DNA of 64,000 nt from Ruminococcus albus AD2013 (lineage in GTDB: Bacteria; Bacillota; Clostridia; Oscillospirales; Ruminococcaceae). Under the pieces are notes generated by a model, which was given only the letters and a program-made list of their open reading frames with translations, had not been told where the DNA came from and ran no database searches. The position numbers and the translations under genes are program-made. Shown here one piece after another: positions 55,629 through 63,918 of the stretch. Within the stretch, counting starts at the first letter, position 1; each line of letters begins with the position of its first letter. The stretch is from assembly GCF_000526775.1 (NCBI RefSeq), contig NZ_JAGS01000001.1, positions 1,550,001 through 1,614,000 on the forward strand, given 5' to 3'.

Positions 55629-56720
55629 TTAAGCGTTTATGAGCTGCTGGATAAGCTCACGTTTTTCGTAAAGTATACAGCCACCGTCGTGGTCTTCCAG
55701 AAGATATCCCTCATCACGGAGAGTCTTGAACAGCGGTGAATCCATTGCTTCACGCAGTGATGAATCCCTGACGTTGATATCAGAGAAGGGCGAGAAGGGA
55801 CAAGGTTCTGCACCGCCGTGGGAATTTATATGGAAGAATCCTCTGCCTGCGGCAACACATCCACCAGAACTTTTTTCATCACCGGGGAATGATACGTATA
55901 CCATCTCCGGTCGAGTCTCTCTAAGGCGTTTTATCTCAGCCTGCATGAATTCACGCTCGGTATCAGTCGGGGCGAGATCTTTGCTTTCCTCGGAAACGGG
56001 GACGTACTCAACATATATAACAGCTTTACAGCCCCTTTCCGAAAGGTTGTCGAGAAATTCCCGAGAGGTAACTTCCTTGTAATTCTTCGTGGTCACAGTC
56101 ACGGAAGCACCGAATATAAGACCCCGCTTTTTTATTTCGTCCATATTGGAAATCAGCTTATCGTATATGCCTTTGCCACGCCTTTCATCGGTCCGCTGAC
56201 GGTCGCCCTCGATGCTCATTATCGGCACAAGGTTGCGGCAGTTTGAAAATAGTTCAAGATATCTTTCATCAAGGTAAGTGCCGTTGGTAAATATAGGAAA
56301 AAGTATATTCGGCTTTCTGCCTGCGGCTTCGATAACACCGCGTCGCAGCATGGGTTCACCGCCCGCTAACAGAATGAAGCTTATACCCAGTTCTTCGGCT
56401 TCATCGAACACTTTCTGCCATTCCTCATCGGTGAGCTGTTTAACGGGCTCCGCATCGACAGTTGCATGGTTACAGCGGGAATAACAGCCTGCACAGTGGA
56501 GATTGCAGCTGCTGGTTATACTTGCGATGATGAATGGCGGGATATGCTCGCCGTTATCCTCGGCTTTGCGGCGCTTTTTTGAAGCTGCACTGCTGGCAGC
56601 AGCAAAGCGAAGCATGAACACACTTTCCTTCGGATTTTTGAGAGTGGCTTTTACCGCTTCGGAAACTATACGTTCAACGCCTGCGGTCAGATAGTTTTGT
56701 AAATCAAATCCTTCGTTCAT
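55629..56720 (-). CDS. Radical SAM protein
   Basis: 363 residues from the ATG at 56720 (MNEGFDLQNYLTAGVERIV), preceded by GGGGTGA; the longer frame runs back through the MarR gene. The [4Fe-4S] motif is CNLHCAGC (Cys72, 76, 79), followed by an extra Cys at 83. LLAGGEPMLR is the SAM-contacting GGEP block. Near the C-terminus GGCVAAGRGFFHINSHGGAEPCPFSP gives two further Cys in a partial SPASM-like arrangement, suggesting peptide or anaerobic-enzyme modification. It starts 28 bp after the OhrR-like gene and should be under its control. Confidence 0.88.
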   Translation of the reverse strand: MNEGFDLQNYLTAGVERIVSEAVKATLKNPKESVFMLRFAAASSAASKKRRKAEDNGEHIPPFIIASITSSCNLHCAGCYSRCNHATVDAEPVKQLTDEEWQKVFDEAEELGISFILLAGGEPMLRRGVIEAAGRKPNILFPIFTNGTYLDERYLELFSNCRNLVPIMSIEGDRQRTDERRGKGIYDKLISNMDEIKKRGLIFGASVTVTTKNYKEVTSREFLDNLSERGCKAVIYVEYVPVSEESKDLAPTDTEREFMQAEIKRLRETRPEMVYVSFPGDEKSSGGCVAAGRGFFHINSHGGAEPCPFSPFSDINVRDSSLREAMDSPLFKTLRDEGYLLEDHDGGCILYEKRELIQQLINA

Positions 56721-56748
56721 AATTATCACCCCATGATAATAAACATCG

Positions 56749-57189
56749 TTAACGGTTTGTGTTATCCAGTAGTTCATAAAGAAGTTCCCGAAGCTGTATG
56801 GCTTTTTCGGGTGCGATATCGACACATTTCCCGATCCGCAGCGGGATATCCTTTGCCTGCTGGCGGAGTTCCCTGCCCTTATCGGTGAGAGTTATGATGA
56901 ATGAACGTTCATCCATCAGGCTCTGATGTTTTTCGATATACCCCTGCTGACGGAGTTTTTTGATTATCGGTGAAAGTGTGCCGCAGTCCAGCATAAGACG
57001 CTTGCATATCTCACCGACTGTAATTCCGTCCTTTTCCCACAGTACAAGGAAGAAGATGTACTGGGTATAGGTCAGCCCCAGTGGTTTAAGGTAGGGGGTA
57101 TATAGAGAAGTGATCGCCCTTGAAGCGGCGTATATCGGGAAACAGAGCTGATTATCAAGTTTGAGAAGTTCACTGCAATCTATGTCCAT
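56749..57189 (-). CDS. MarR/OhrR-family regulator
   Basis: 146 residues from the ATG at 57189, preceded by GAGGAGGG. LDNQLCFPIYAASR places Cys16 exactly where OhrR peroxide sensors keep their reactive Cys15, and TYTQYIFFLVLWEKDGITVGEI ... LDCGTLSPIIKKLRQQGYI is the winged-helix reading head. DERSFIITLTDKG forms the wing. It likely represses its own operon, releasing DNA when the Cys is oxidised by organic peroxides. Unusually the co-transcribed gene is a radical SAM protein, not the Ohr peroxidase. Confidence 0.88.
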   Translation of the reverse strand: MDIDCSELLKLDNQLCFPIYAASRAITSLYTPYLKPLGLTYTQYIFFLVLWEKDGITVGEICKRLMLDCGTLSPIIKKLRQQGYIEKHQSLMDERSFIITLTDKGRELRQQAKDIPLRIGKCVDIAPEKAIQLRELLYELLDNTNR

Positions 57190-57209
57190 TGATATCCCTC
57201 CTCTCATAT

Positions 57210-57225
57210 TATTTGTGTACAAATA
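57210..57225. promoter_or_regulatory. Operator candidate of the OhrR-like regulator
   Basis: TATTTGT-GT-ACAAATA, an inverted repeat directly after the -10 at the expected transcription start, where a bound repressor would block the polymerase. Confidence 0.65.
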
Positions 57226-57226
57226 T

Positions 57227-57255
57227 ATTTTATCACACATAAACTATTTTGTCAA
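57227..57255 (-). promoter_or_regulatory. Promoter of the OhrR/radical SAM operon
   Basis: On the minus strand TTGACA (57255-57250), 17-bp spacer, TAAAAT (57232-57227). Confidence 0.8.
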
Positions 57256-57289
57256 GAGGAAAATGAAAGTTCACAAAATATTTTTATAC

Positions 57290-57318
57290 TTGACAAAAGG
57301 GCACAGCTATGTTATAGT
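57290..57318 (+). promoter_or_regulatory. Promoter of the riboswitch-antiporter transcript
   Basis: TTGACA (57290-57295), 17-bp spacer, TATAGT (57313-57318); start expected near 57325, just ahead of the aptamer. Confidence 0.8.
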
Positions 57319-57337
57319 ATTTACAGAAAAGAATAAT

Positions 57338-57401
57338 TTATGGGAATGATGATCTCCCGAGGTTTTTACCTGAACCGCTTATTTCAAGCTGATGACGTCT
57401 G
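57338..57401 (+). ncRNA. Probable fluoride riboswitch (crcB motif)
   Basis: Between promoter and antiporter gene: GGGAATGATGATCTCCC (first stem and its AUGAUG loop), an extra AGG-TTTTT-ACCT hairpin, then GAACCGC, a TTATTTC loop, and GCTGATGACGTCTG. The order of the stem-loop, ACCGC and CUGAUGAC elements matches my memory of the crcB/fluoride aptamer, including the variant with an additional hairpin. GAUG of the first loop can pair with CGUC of the last segment as the pseudoknot. The last segment also forms the 5' arm of a terminator, so fluoride binding would favour read-through. Not confirmed by a covariance search. Confidence 0.72.
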
Positions 57402-57430
57402 TTTTTACGCAGATGCTGTCGGCTTTTTTT
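57388..57430 (+). terminator. Riboswitch-controlled terminator
   Basis: GCTGATGACGTCTG (57388-57401) pairs with GCAGATGCTGTCGGC (57409-57423), one mismatch, then T7. Its 5' arm belongs to the aptamer; the antiporter ATG is 22 bases further on. Confidence 0.8.
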
Positions 57431-57451
57431 ATTTTGTTCGGAGGTGCAGTT

Positions 57452-58657
57452 ATGCTATTTTCTTTTGCAGTGATATTTCTTGCAGGACTTGGTGCGGGAG
57501 CGCTTTTTCAGATGATGAAGCTGCCGCGGGTGATAGGTATGCTGGCGGCGGGGATAGTCGTGGGGCCTTTTGCACTGGGACTTCTTGATGACAAGGTGCT
57601 GTCGGTATCGTCGGAACTTCGTCAGACGGCGCTGATAATAATCCTTATCAAAGCTGGACTGGCACTGGAACTTTCAGACCTGAAAAAAGTTGGGCGTTCG
57701 GCGGTGATGATGAGTTTTCTTCCTGCTTGTTTTGAGATGTCGGGGTACATGGTGTTCGCGCCGATGCTTCTGGGGACTTCGCGGATAGAATCAGCTTTGA
57801 TGGGTGCTGTGCTTAGTGCGGTATCCCCTGCTGTGGTGGTGCCGCGAATGGTATCTCTTATCGAAAAAAATCGGGGCACTGAAAAAGGTGTTCCGCAGAT
57901 GATACTGGCGGGGGCTTCATGCGATGATGTCTTCGTACTGGTGCTGTTCTCAACTTTTCTGACTATGGCGCAGGGTGGAAAAGCTGAACTTTCTGGGCTG
58001 ATCAATATCCCCGTATCGATAGTGCTGGGGCTGATGATCGGAGGTATATCCGGATTTCTGGTATACGGTCTGTTTGAAGTGGCTTTCAGACACGGAAAGA
58101 AGATACGCAGCAGCATGAAGCTGATCATAATGCTTTCGGCAGCGTTTCTGCTGATGACTCTGGAGAGTTCGGTAAAGCCTTACGTGGCTGTTTCGGGATT
58201 GCTGGCTGTTATCGCGATGGCTTGTGTTATAAAGAAAAAGAGCAATGTGGAAGTTTCAAATCGGCTTTCGGAGAAGTTCGGTAAAATATGGATAGCGGCT
58301 GAGGTGATACTTTTTGTGATGGTCGGTGCGGCTGTTGATATAAGGTACACGCTTTCGGCGGGGGTATCGGCGGTGTGCATGATATTTATTGCGCTGATAT
58401 TCCGTGCGCTGGGCGTAGTGATATGCATGGCTGGAACAAAGCTGAACTTCAAAGAAAGGTTATTCTGCGTTATCGCTTACCTGCCGAAAGCAACTGTACA
58501 GGCGGCGATAGGTTCGGTGCCGCTGGCGGCAGGGCTTGCCTGTGGAAAGGCAGTGCTTTCGGTGGCTGTGTTGGGTATAATACTGACTGCACCTCTTGGG
58601 GCGATAGGTATCGATATGAGTTGTGAAAAACTGCTGACAGATGACCGAAAATCTTGA
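57452..58657 (+). CDS. Cation/proton antiporter (CPA family), probably fluoride-induced
   Basis: 401 residues from the ATG at 57452 after GGAGGTGCAGTT; the frame extends upstream through the terminator but has no ribosome site there. About 12 hydrophobic helices, with typical CPA features: MMKLPRVIGMLAAGIVVGPFALG at the N-terminus, ALIIILIKAGLALELSDLKK, and AVLSAVSPAVVVPRM where CPA2 proteins have the paired acidic or polar site. SCDDVF (~150) supplies the ion-binding aspartates. Some fluoride riboswitches are known to control Na+/H+-antiporter-like genes, so this protein may help survive fluoride or the acid load that HF brings. A scrap of a second copy follows. Confidence 0.88.
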   Translation: MLFSFAVIFLAGLGAGALFQMMKLPRVIGMLAAGIVVGPFALGLLDDKVLSVSSELRQTALIIILIKAGLALELSDLKKVGRSAVMMSFLPACFEMSGYMVFAPMLLGTSRIESALMGAVLSAVSPAVVVPRMVSLIEKNRGTEKGVPQMILAGASCDDVFVLVLFSTFLTMAQGGKAELSGLINIPVSIVLGLMIGGISGFLVYGLFEVAFRHGKKIRSSMKLIIMLSAAFLLMTLESSVKPYVAVSGLLAVIAMACVIKKKSNVEVSNRLSEKFGKIWIAAEVILFVMVGAAVDIRYTLSAGVSAVCMIFIALIFRALGVVICMAGTKLNFKERLFCVIAYLPKATVQAAIGSVPLAAGLACGKAVLSVAVLGIILTAPLGAIGIDMSCEKLLTDDRKS

Positions 58658-58692
58658 GATATGTCGAAACTGACAAACAGCACGGAGGTGCG

Positions 58693-58788
58693 GTGAGTTT
58701 AGCGGCGGTTTTGGGCATGATACTGACCTTGCAGATGGGTGCTGTCAGGTCAGAACGAACTTATGAAAAACTGCTTTCAGGAGAGTGA
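58693..58788 (+). pseudogene. Duplicated C-terminal scrap of the antiporter gene
   Basis: A 31-codon frame from GTG 58693 (GGAGG upstream) reads SLAAVLGMILTLQMGAV ... YEKLLSGE, which parallels the antiporter end LSVAVLGIILTAPLGAI ... CEKLLTDD. The bases after each stop also match (GAGATATGTCGAAA against GAAAATATGTCAAA). This looks like a tandem duplication that lost most of the second copy, though the remaining peptide may still be translated. Confidence 0.65.
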
Positions 58789-59012
58789 AATTCCTGAAAA
58801 TATGTCAAAAAGACACGTTTCTGACTTAAACGTAAAATATCTGTTTTAAATTTTGTTCATAATCACGAAAACTTTTTTCGATAATGCTATTGCTATTTTG
58901 ACTAAAATAATATATAATTATGTTATGCAGTTGAGGTTTTTGTGTATAATTACCATCACGAAACTTCTGCTGAAAATATAAAGACTAAGGTCACAGATAG
59001 GAGCGAATCACA

Positions 59013-61094
59013 TTGAAAAAGTTTGACAGTACAAAGATCAAGAATATTGCCGTTGCAGGTCACGCAGGGTCAGGTAAGACCTCACTGACAGAGGCTTTGT
59101 TATATAAGAGCGGAACAGTTGACAGACTTGGCAAGGTGCTTGAAGGCACAACGGTATCAGACTACACTGCTGACGAGATAAAGAGAAAGTGTTCTGTATA
59201 CACTTCCCTTTCCGTTATGGAAACAAGCGATCTGAAAGTTAACCTTCTGGATACTCCCGGTCTGTTCGATTATGAGAGCGGCATGGTAGAGGGCATCTAC
59301 GCAAGTGGCTGTGTGCTGATAACCGTATCGGCTAAGTCGGGCGTTAAGGTCGGCACTCACAAGGCTTACGAGTGCGCAAAGAAATTCGGCAAGCCCACCA
59401 TGTTCGTTGTAACAAAGATAGATGACGAGAACGCTAACTTCAACAACGTGCTGACACAGTTAAAGAGCGAATTCGGTCCTACAGTTTGCCCTGTTGTTGT
59501 ACCCGTTATCGCCGACAGAAAGATAGTAAGCTACATCAATCTCATTGAGATGAAAGCATACAAATACGTTGACGGCAAGGCTGTTGAGACAGATATGCCT
59601 ACTGCAGAAGTTTCCGAAAAAATGGAATACCGTATCGACGGTCTGATCGAGGCTGTATCGGAAGCGGTCGCAGAGACCGATGAGGAACTGATGGACAAGT
59701 TCTTCTCGGGCGAATCCTTCACACAGAAAGAACTGATCGACGGCATACACAGAGGTATGAATGCAGGCGTTATCACACCTGTTACCTGTGTATCCTCAAC
59801 TGATCTTTCGGGTGTTGATATGCTTCTGAAAGAGATCGACCTGCTGCTGCCTCCTCCCTCTGAGAAGGACGCTATGATCGGTGAGACCGCTAACGGTGAT
59901 ACGATCGAAGTCGAGTGTAAAGAGTCCGATCCTCTGGCTGCATTCGTATTCAAGACCGTTGCCGATCCTTTCGTTGGCAAGATGTCTTTCATCAAAGTAT
60001 TTGCAGGCGTACTCAAGCCTAATATGGAGATAGTCAACGCTACCACAGGCAGCACCGAGAAAGTCGGCAAGCTGATGACCCTTGTGGGCAAGAAGCAGAT
60101 AGATATCACCGAAGCTGGCGCAGGCGACATCGTTGTTGCAAGCAAGATGAACGTCAACACAAACGACACCATATGCGATGCATCGAGAGTTGTAAAGTTC
60201 AGTGCTATCGAATTCCCGAAGCCTTGCTACAGGATGGCTGTAAAGGCTACAAAGCAGGGTGATGAGAGCAAGATATCCGCCGCTATCGCAAGACTGCTTG
60301 AAGAAGACCTGACCCTCAGCTACGAGATGGATACTTCTACCAATGAGATGATACTCTCCACACTGGGCGGTCTGCATCTGGATTCGGTACAGGGCAGATT
60401 GAAGAGCGATTTCGGCGTTGATATGGAAGTTGCCGCACCTAAGATAAGCTACCGCGAGACTATCCGCAAGAAAGTCAAGGTACAGGGCAGACACAAGAAA
60501 CAGTCAGGCGGTCACGGTCAGTACGGTGATGTATGGATAGAGTTCGAGCCTTGTGTATCAGACGAACTGATATTCGAGGAGAAGGTATTCGGCGGTGCTG
60601 TGCCCAAGAACTTCTTCCCCGCAGTTGAAAAGGGACTTCAGGAGAGCGTAAAGAAGGGCGTGCTGGCAGGCTTCCCTGTTGTGGGACTTAAAGCTATACT
60701 GGTAGACGGTTCGTATCACCCTGTTGACTCTTCGGAAATGGCATTCAAGATGGCTGCTTCCATCGCATACAAGGAAGGTCTGAGACAGGCTGAGCCTATA
60801 CTGCTTGAACCTATCGGTGCGCTGAACGTTATCGTTCCCGATGACAACACAGGCGATATGATGGGCGAGCTGAACAAGCGCCGCGGCAGAGTTCTCGGCA
60901 TGAACCCCACCGACAAGCACGGACTTACCGAGATAGTTGCAGAAGTTCCCATGGCAGAGATGCAGGACTTCACGCTGACACTGAGACAGATGACCCAGGG
61001 CAGAGGTTCATTCACATTTGAGAAAGTGAGATACGAGCCCCTCCCCGCAAATCTGGTAGCTGATGTTATCGCTAAGAACGCTGTTAGTGATTAA
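59013..61094 (+). CDS. Elongation factor G-like GTPase (FusA paralogue)
   Basis: 693 residues from a TTG at 59013 with TAGGAG 9 bases upstream; no in-frame ATG serves better. G1 GHAGSGKTS (16-24), G3 DTPGLFDY, G4 TKIDDEN are present. Domains II, III, IV and V follow in EF-G order (QGRHKKQSGGHGQYGDVWIEFEP in IV split here by description, GELNKRRGRVLGM in V). The first G motif (GHAGSGKT, not AHIDAGKT) marks the EF-G-like subgroup widespread in Clostridia, not the main translocase. Its exact role, possibly ribosome rescue or recycling, is unsettled. Monocistronic. Confidence 0.9.
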   Translation: MKKFDSTKIKNIAVAGHAGSGKTSLTEALLYKSGTVDRLGKVLEGTTVSDYTADEIKRKCSVYTSLSVMETSDLKVNLLDTPGLFDYESGMVEGIYASGCVLITVSAKSGVKVGTHKAYECAKKFGKPTMFVVTKIDDENANFNNVLTQLKSEFGPTVCPVVVPVIADRKIVSYINLIEMKAYKYVDGKAVETDMPTAEVSEKMEYRIDGLIEAVSEAVAETDEELMDKFFSGESFTQKELIDGIHRGMNAGVITPVTCVSSTDLSGVDMLLKEIDLLLPPPSEKDAMIGETANGDTIEVECKESDPLAAFVFKTVADPFVGKMSFIKVFAGVLKPNMEIVNATTGSTEKVGKLMTLVGKKQIDITEAGAGDIVVASKMNVNTNDTICDASRVVKFSAIEFPKPCYRMAVKATKQGDESKISAAIARLLEEDLTLSYEMDTSTNEMILSTLGGLHLDSVQGRLKSDFGVDMEVAAPKISYRETIRKKVKVQGRHKKQSGGHGQYGDVWIEFEPCVSDELIFEEKVFGGAVPKNFFPAVEKGLQESVKKGVLAGFPVVGLKAILVDGSYHPVDSSEMAFKMAASIAYKEGLRQAEPILLEPIGALNVIVPDDNTGDMMGELNKRRGRVLGMNPTDKHGLTEIVAEVPMAEMQDFTLTLRQMTQGRGSFTFEKVRYEPLPANLVADVIAKNAVSD

Positions 61095-61113
61095 TTTATG
61101 ATATGATAAAGAG

Positions 61114-61144
61114 AGCCGTAAGCAATAGCTTGCGGCTTTTTTTG
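61114..61144 (+). terminator. Rho-independent terminator of the EF-G-like gene
   Basis: AGCCGTAAGC (61114-61123) pairs with GCTTGCGGCT (61128-61137), T7 tail. Confidence 0.88.
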
Positions 61145-61157
61145 AGTCAAAAAATTA

Positions 61158-61175
61158 AGTACATATTTTTGTACT
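61158..61175. repeat. Inverted repeat before an orphan promoter
   Basis: AGTACA-TATTTT-TGTACT, 8 bp upstream of the -35 at 61183; an operator-like position. Confidence 0.5.
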
Positions 61176-61182
61176 CAAAGAA

Positions 61183-61212
61183 TTGACTTATTTTTTTGAA
61201 AAGTGGTATAAT
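61183..61212 (+). promoter_or_regulatory. Orphan plus-strand promoter
   Basis: TTGACT (61183-61188), 18-bp spacer, TATAAT (61207-61212). It points into the IS66 scrap with no plus-strand gene behind it, so its original gene was probably lost. Confidence 0.6.
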
Positions 61213-61253
61213 GCTAACAATAGGAAATGATATGCTATAATAATAAGACCTCA

Positions 61254-61386
61254 TCACATCGGCTGTGAAAACAGCTCGGTCAGATATTTTTCCGCATCAA
61301 GACCATTTGCCTGTGCGGTTGAAATGATCGAGTACAGCACTGCACTTGCTTTCGCTCCGTTGGCTGTGTTGCTGAATAGGGTAGTC
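61254..61386 (-). pseudogene. IS66-family transposase remnant (C-terminus)
   Basis: On the minus strand TLFSNTANGAKASAVLYSII and the following ANGLDAEKYLTELFSQPM end at a TGA (61256-61254). This is the well-conserved C-terminal block of IS66 TnpC (FSNTPKGA...YSIIETAK.NGL). Nothing upstream continues it, so it is a truncated scrap. Confidence 0.75.
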
Positions 61387-61532
61387 TATACATCACTCTT
61401 TTAGCCCCGTAAGTCAACGAATAAACGGATAACATTCCCCCTGTTCCCGTTAGAAATATTGAAAGGATAAAGCCCTTGTATTTGTAGTTATCCGACAAAG
61501 AAATATAATCACCGTGAAGCTGAAAAAGGGCA

Positions 61533-61563
61533 AAAAAACACCCCACTGATTTACCAGTGAGGT
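61533..61563 (-). terminator. Rho-independent terminator of the DUF4143 ATPase gene
   Basis: ACCTCACTG pairs with CAGTGGGGT on the minus strand (61563-61555, 61548-61540), then GTTTTTTTG. Confidence 0.85.
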
Positions 61564-61588
61564 ATCAAATCTAACAGCATTTTCATTT

Positions 61589-62883
61589 TCAGCCGGTCAA
61601 AATGCTTTCATCTCTTAAAAAATGTTCAATGCCTACATACTGAATTCCGTTCTCGTCTTTATAAGGTTTTAGATAATCCCTGACAACAACAATCTTCTTG
61701 AAAGAATCCGGTATTCTCAACAATGACGCTATTTCCTTTTTTTCTTTTCTGGATCTGCAATGGTAAGCGCAGACTGAATATAATATCTGTCATTTCCCCT
61801 GTTGACCACAAAATCAACTTCCAACTGTTTTCTTACTTTCTTTCCATCCTCCATAGTAGCAATTTCAACTACTCCGACATCCACATCATATCCTCTTCTA
61901 ATAAGATCATTATAAAGGACGTTCTCCATCAGATGTGTTTCCTCTATCTGACGAAACCCAAGTCTGGCATTTCTCAGCCCCGGATCTGTGTAATAATACT
62001 TTGAAGGGGTTTTGATATATTTTCTTCCTTTCACATCATATCTTACAGCTTTTTGAATCAAATACGAATCTATAAAGAATCCGAGATACCTGTCGACAGT
62101 ATCCGGTGCAACAGTTACACCTCTTTCACTTTTAAAAATATTTGACAGCTTGCTTGGGTTTGTAAGGGCACCAACCCCCGATGCAATCACATCCAGCAGG
62201 GTAGCAAGAACTTCTTCATTGTTCAGAATCTTGTTTCTCTCAATAATATCCTTCAAATAAGTTCTCTCAAATAAATCACGCAGATATTTACTCTTTTTTT
62301 CATGAGTATCCAGAGAAAGAACAACCGGCATTCCGCCGTAGGTATAATAGTCCTGCCATGCCTCACGCTTGTCACCTTCATAAGCATCATAAAACTCTGC
62401 AAATGATAATGGAAATACTCTTATTTCATCTCCTCTATCCCTGAACTGAGTAAGGATATCCGATGAAAGCATTTTGGAATTACTTCCGGTAATATAAACA
62501 TCAGCATTACGGATTTTCATCAGTCCGATCACAACATCTACAAACCCGATCTTAGCATCAGGATCATCCACGTACGGATTCTGGATTTCCGATACCATCT
62601 GTATTTCATCAATAAACAGATAGTATTTTTTTGTACCATCAGTAATCTTTTTTCGGAAGAAATCATCGAGTTCCATTGGATTTCTATACCTGGCATTACT
62701 CAAATCATCAAGTGCAACACTGATAATCTGTTCCGGCTGAATGCCTTCACCGATCAGATAGTCCCTGTATATTTCAAGTAACAGTACAGACTTTCCGCTT
62801 CTGCGAAGACCTGTTATAATCTTAACACGACCATTATCCTTAAGGTCAATCAATTTTTTTAAATACTGGTTTCTTGGCAGCAT
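61589..62883 (-). pseudogene. AAA+ ATPase with DUF4143 domain, frameshifted near the 3' end
   Basis: Reading from the ATG at 62883 gives 384 intact residues: Walker A GLRRSGKS (25-32), Walker B YYLFIDEIQ, sensor YITGSNSKML, then the DUF4143 domain. The frame stops at 61729 just after DPEKKKRK. The neighbouring frame then continues the family's usual ending (EIASLLRIPDSFKK ... VGIEHFLRDES) to a TGA at 61591-61589. The break is at a 7-base A run (61737-61743), so one lost A explains it; a sequencing error or slippage is possible. Otherwise the gene is complete. Such ATPases are common, often mobile and of unknown role. Confidence 0.8.
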
Positions 62884-62939
62884 CTTATCACCTCTGATTT
62901 TTTTGCAGGATGGAACGCATTTTTCACTTCTGCTATTTA

Positions 62940-62968
62940 ATTATAGCCATGTAAAAAGTGAAAGCCAA
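62940..62968 (-). promoter_or_regulatory. Promoter of the DUF4143 ATPase gene
   Basis: On the minus strand TTGGCT (62968-62963), 17-bp spacer, TATAAT (62945-62940). Confidence 0.65.
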
Positions 62969-63241
62969 GTTCTCTCGTGAAATTTTTGCAGAATGGACAT
63001 ATTTTTTTACATCTCATATCATCAGAGAAAGCAGACTACATATAAATATCATGTGCAGAACCATGCCAAATAATCCTATTCATCGGTTATCTGCACATTT
63101 TTACATCAATTTATATGTATATACAATTTCTTTTCTGCATATAAAGCAAGATGTTTTATGCACAAACAGTGACTAAGGAGCAGATTCACCTTGCACCTGC
63201 ACCCTCGTAATTCACGCCGTCTATCAGATGGGAGCTTGTGA

Positions 63242-63691
63242 AATCCCTGGTATTCAGCATTGTATGAAAAAGGTAGTCGTGCAACTGCAGATCAAGGACA
63301 GATGTTTTCTTCAAACTACCTTATACCAAATGGAGATAATAACTATCAAGCCAAATATGTATCTGCTTATACTGGCGAAGCTAGAAACACCAGCACCTAT
63401 CCTGTTGATGTTTTTTTATACAATTATAGCACATCAAACCTTTACGATTACTACGGAGAAACCAGTTCCCGATCTACTACCACCCACACTGTGGGCATCA
63501 ACACTACTGCCCTCCACACCGTGGGCATCAAGAGCCTGATAGGAAAACAGGCAACAATAGTATTCATTCACGCTACCGCAGTCTCTCACAGCTCCCAGCC
63601 ACACTCCTGCTATACAGCCACACTTCCGCCGTTTGCTTCATCACTTTACATTTCTAAAGCGCTCATTTCAAGAAATAACACCTCAGATTAA
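63242..63691 (+). pseudogene. Fragment of an unidentified protein gene
   Basis: The frame opened by a stop at 63239-63241 reads YEKGSRATADQGQMFSSNYLIP ... TSTYPVDVFLYNYSTSNLYD, protein-like and Tyr/Asn/Ser-rich, as in secreted proteins of this genome. No start codon has a ribosome site, and the last third is low-complexity and runs over an 18-bp direct repeat. I read it as the relic of a secreted protein gene; family unknown. The stretch 62969-63241 before it holds no gene. Confidence 0.4.
63484..63531 (+). repeat. Two 18-bp direct repeats
   Basis: CCACAC(T/C)GTGGGCATCAA at 63484-63501 and 63514-63531, one mismatch, 30-bp period; each half contains a short CCACAC/GTGGG hairpin. Confidence 0.6.
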
Positions 63692-63718
63692 TATCTTAAT
63701 CCAAGGTGTTATCTTTTT
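63675..63718 (+). terminator. Rho-independent terminator after the gene fragment
   Basis: ATAACACCT (63675-63683) pairs with AGGTGTTAT (63704-63712), inner GATTA/TAATC, then CTTTTTG. Confidence 0.75.
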
Positions 63719-63889
63719 GATCACTTTACTGACAATCCCCAAACCTGTGGTTACAATCAATAATCGCATGGTTTTATCACCAAAACTTATGCTCTTATCA
63801 CCCCCAGCCCGTTTCCTTCTAACCACATTGGGTGTGTTCAAAGGTGGGTGGGGGCGTTTGCTTGTTTTGAGATGATTGGGAATGATTCC

Positions 63890-63918
63890 TAAGACGCTAT
63901 TAGATTAATAACGTCTTA
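63890..63918. repeat. Hairpin near the window end
   Basis: TAAGACG (63890-63896) and CGTCTTA (63912-63918) with inner TATTA/TAATA. Apart from this, 63720-64000 shows no gene. Confidence 0.45.

Noticed and set aside
58861..58950. Promoter for the EF-G-like gene
   Set aside because: TTGACT and two TATAAT hexamers are present, but at spacings of 9 bp or with no -35, so no convincing pair could be chosen.
61280..61546. 88-codon minus-strand frame
   Set aside because: It begins in a terminator tail without a ribosome site and its end runs out of frame over the IS66 scrap. A stretch resembling a membrane segment is present but not enough to call a gene.
63484..63531. Possible CRISPR array from the two direct repeats
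   Set aside because: Only two copies, 12-bp gap and no cas genes; no CRISPR array is seen anywhere in the window.
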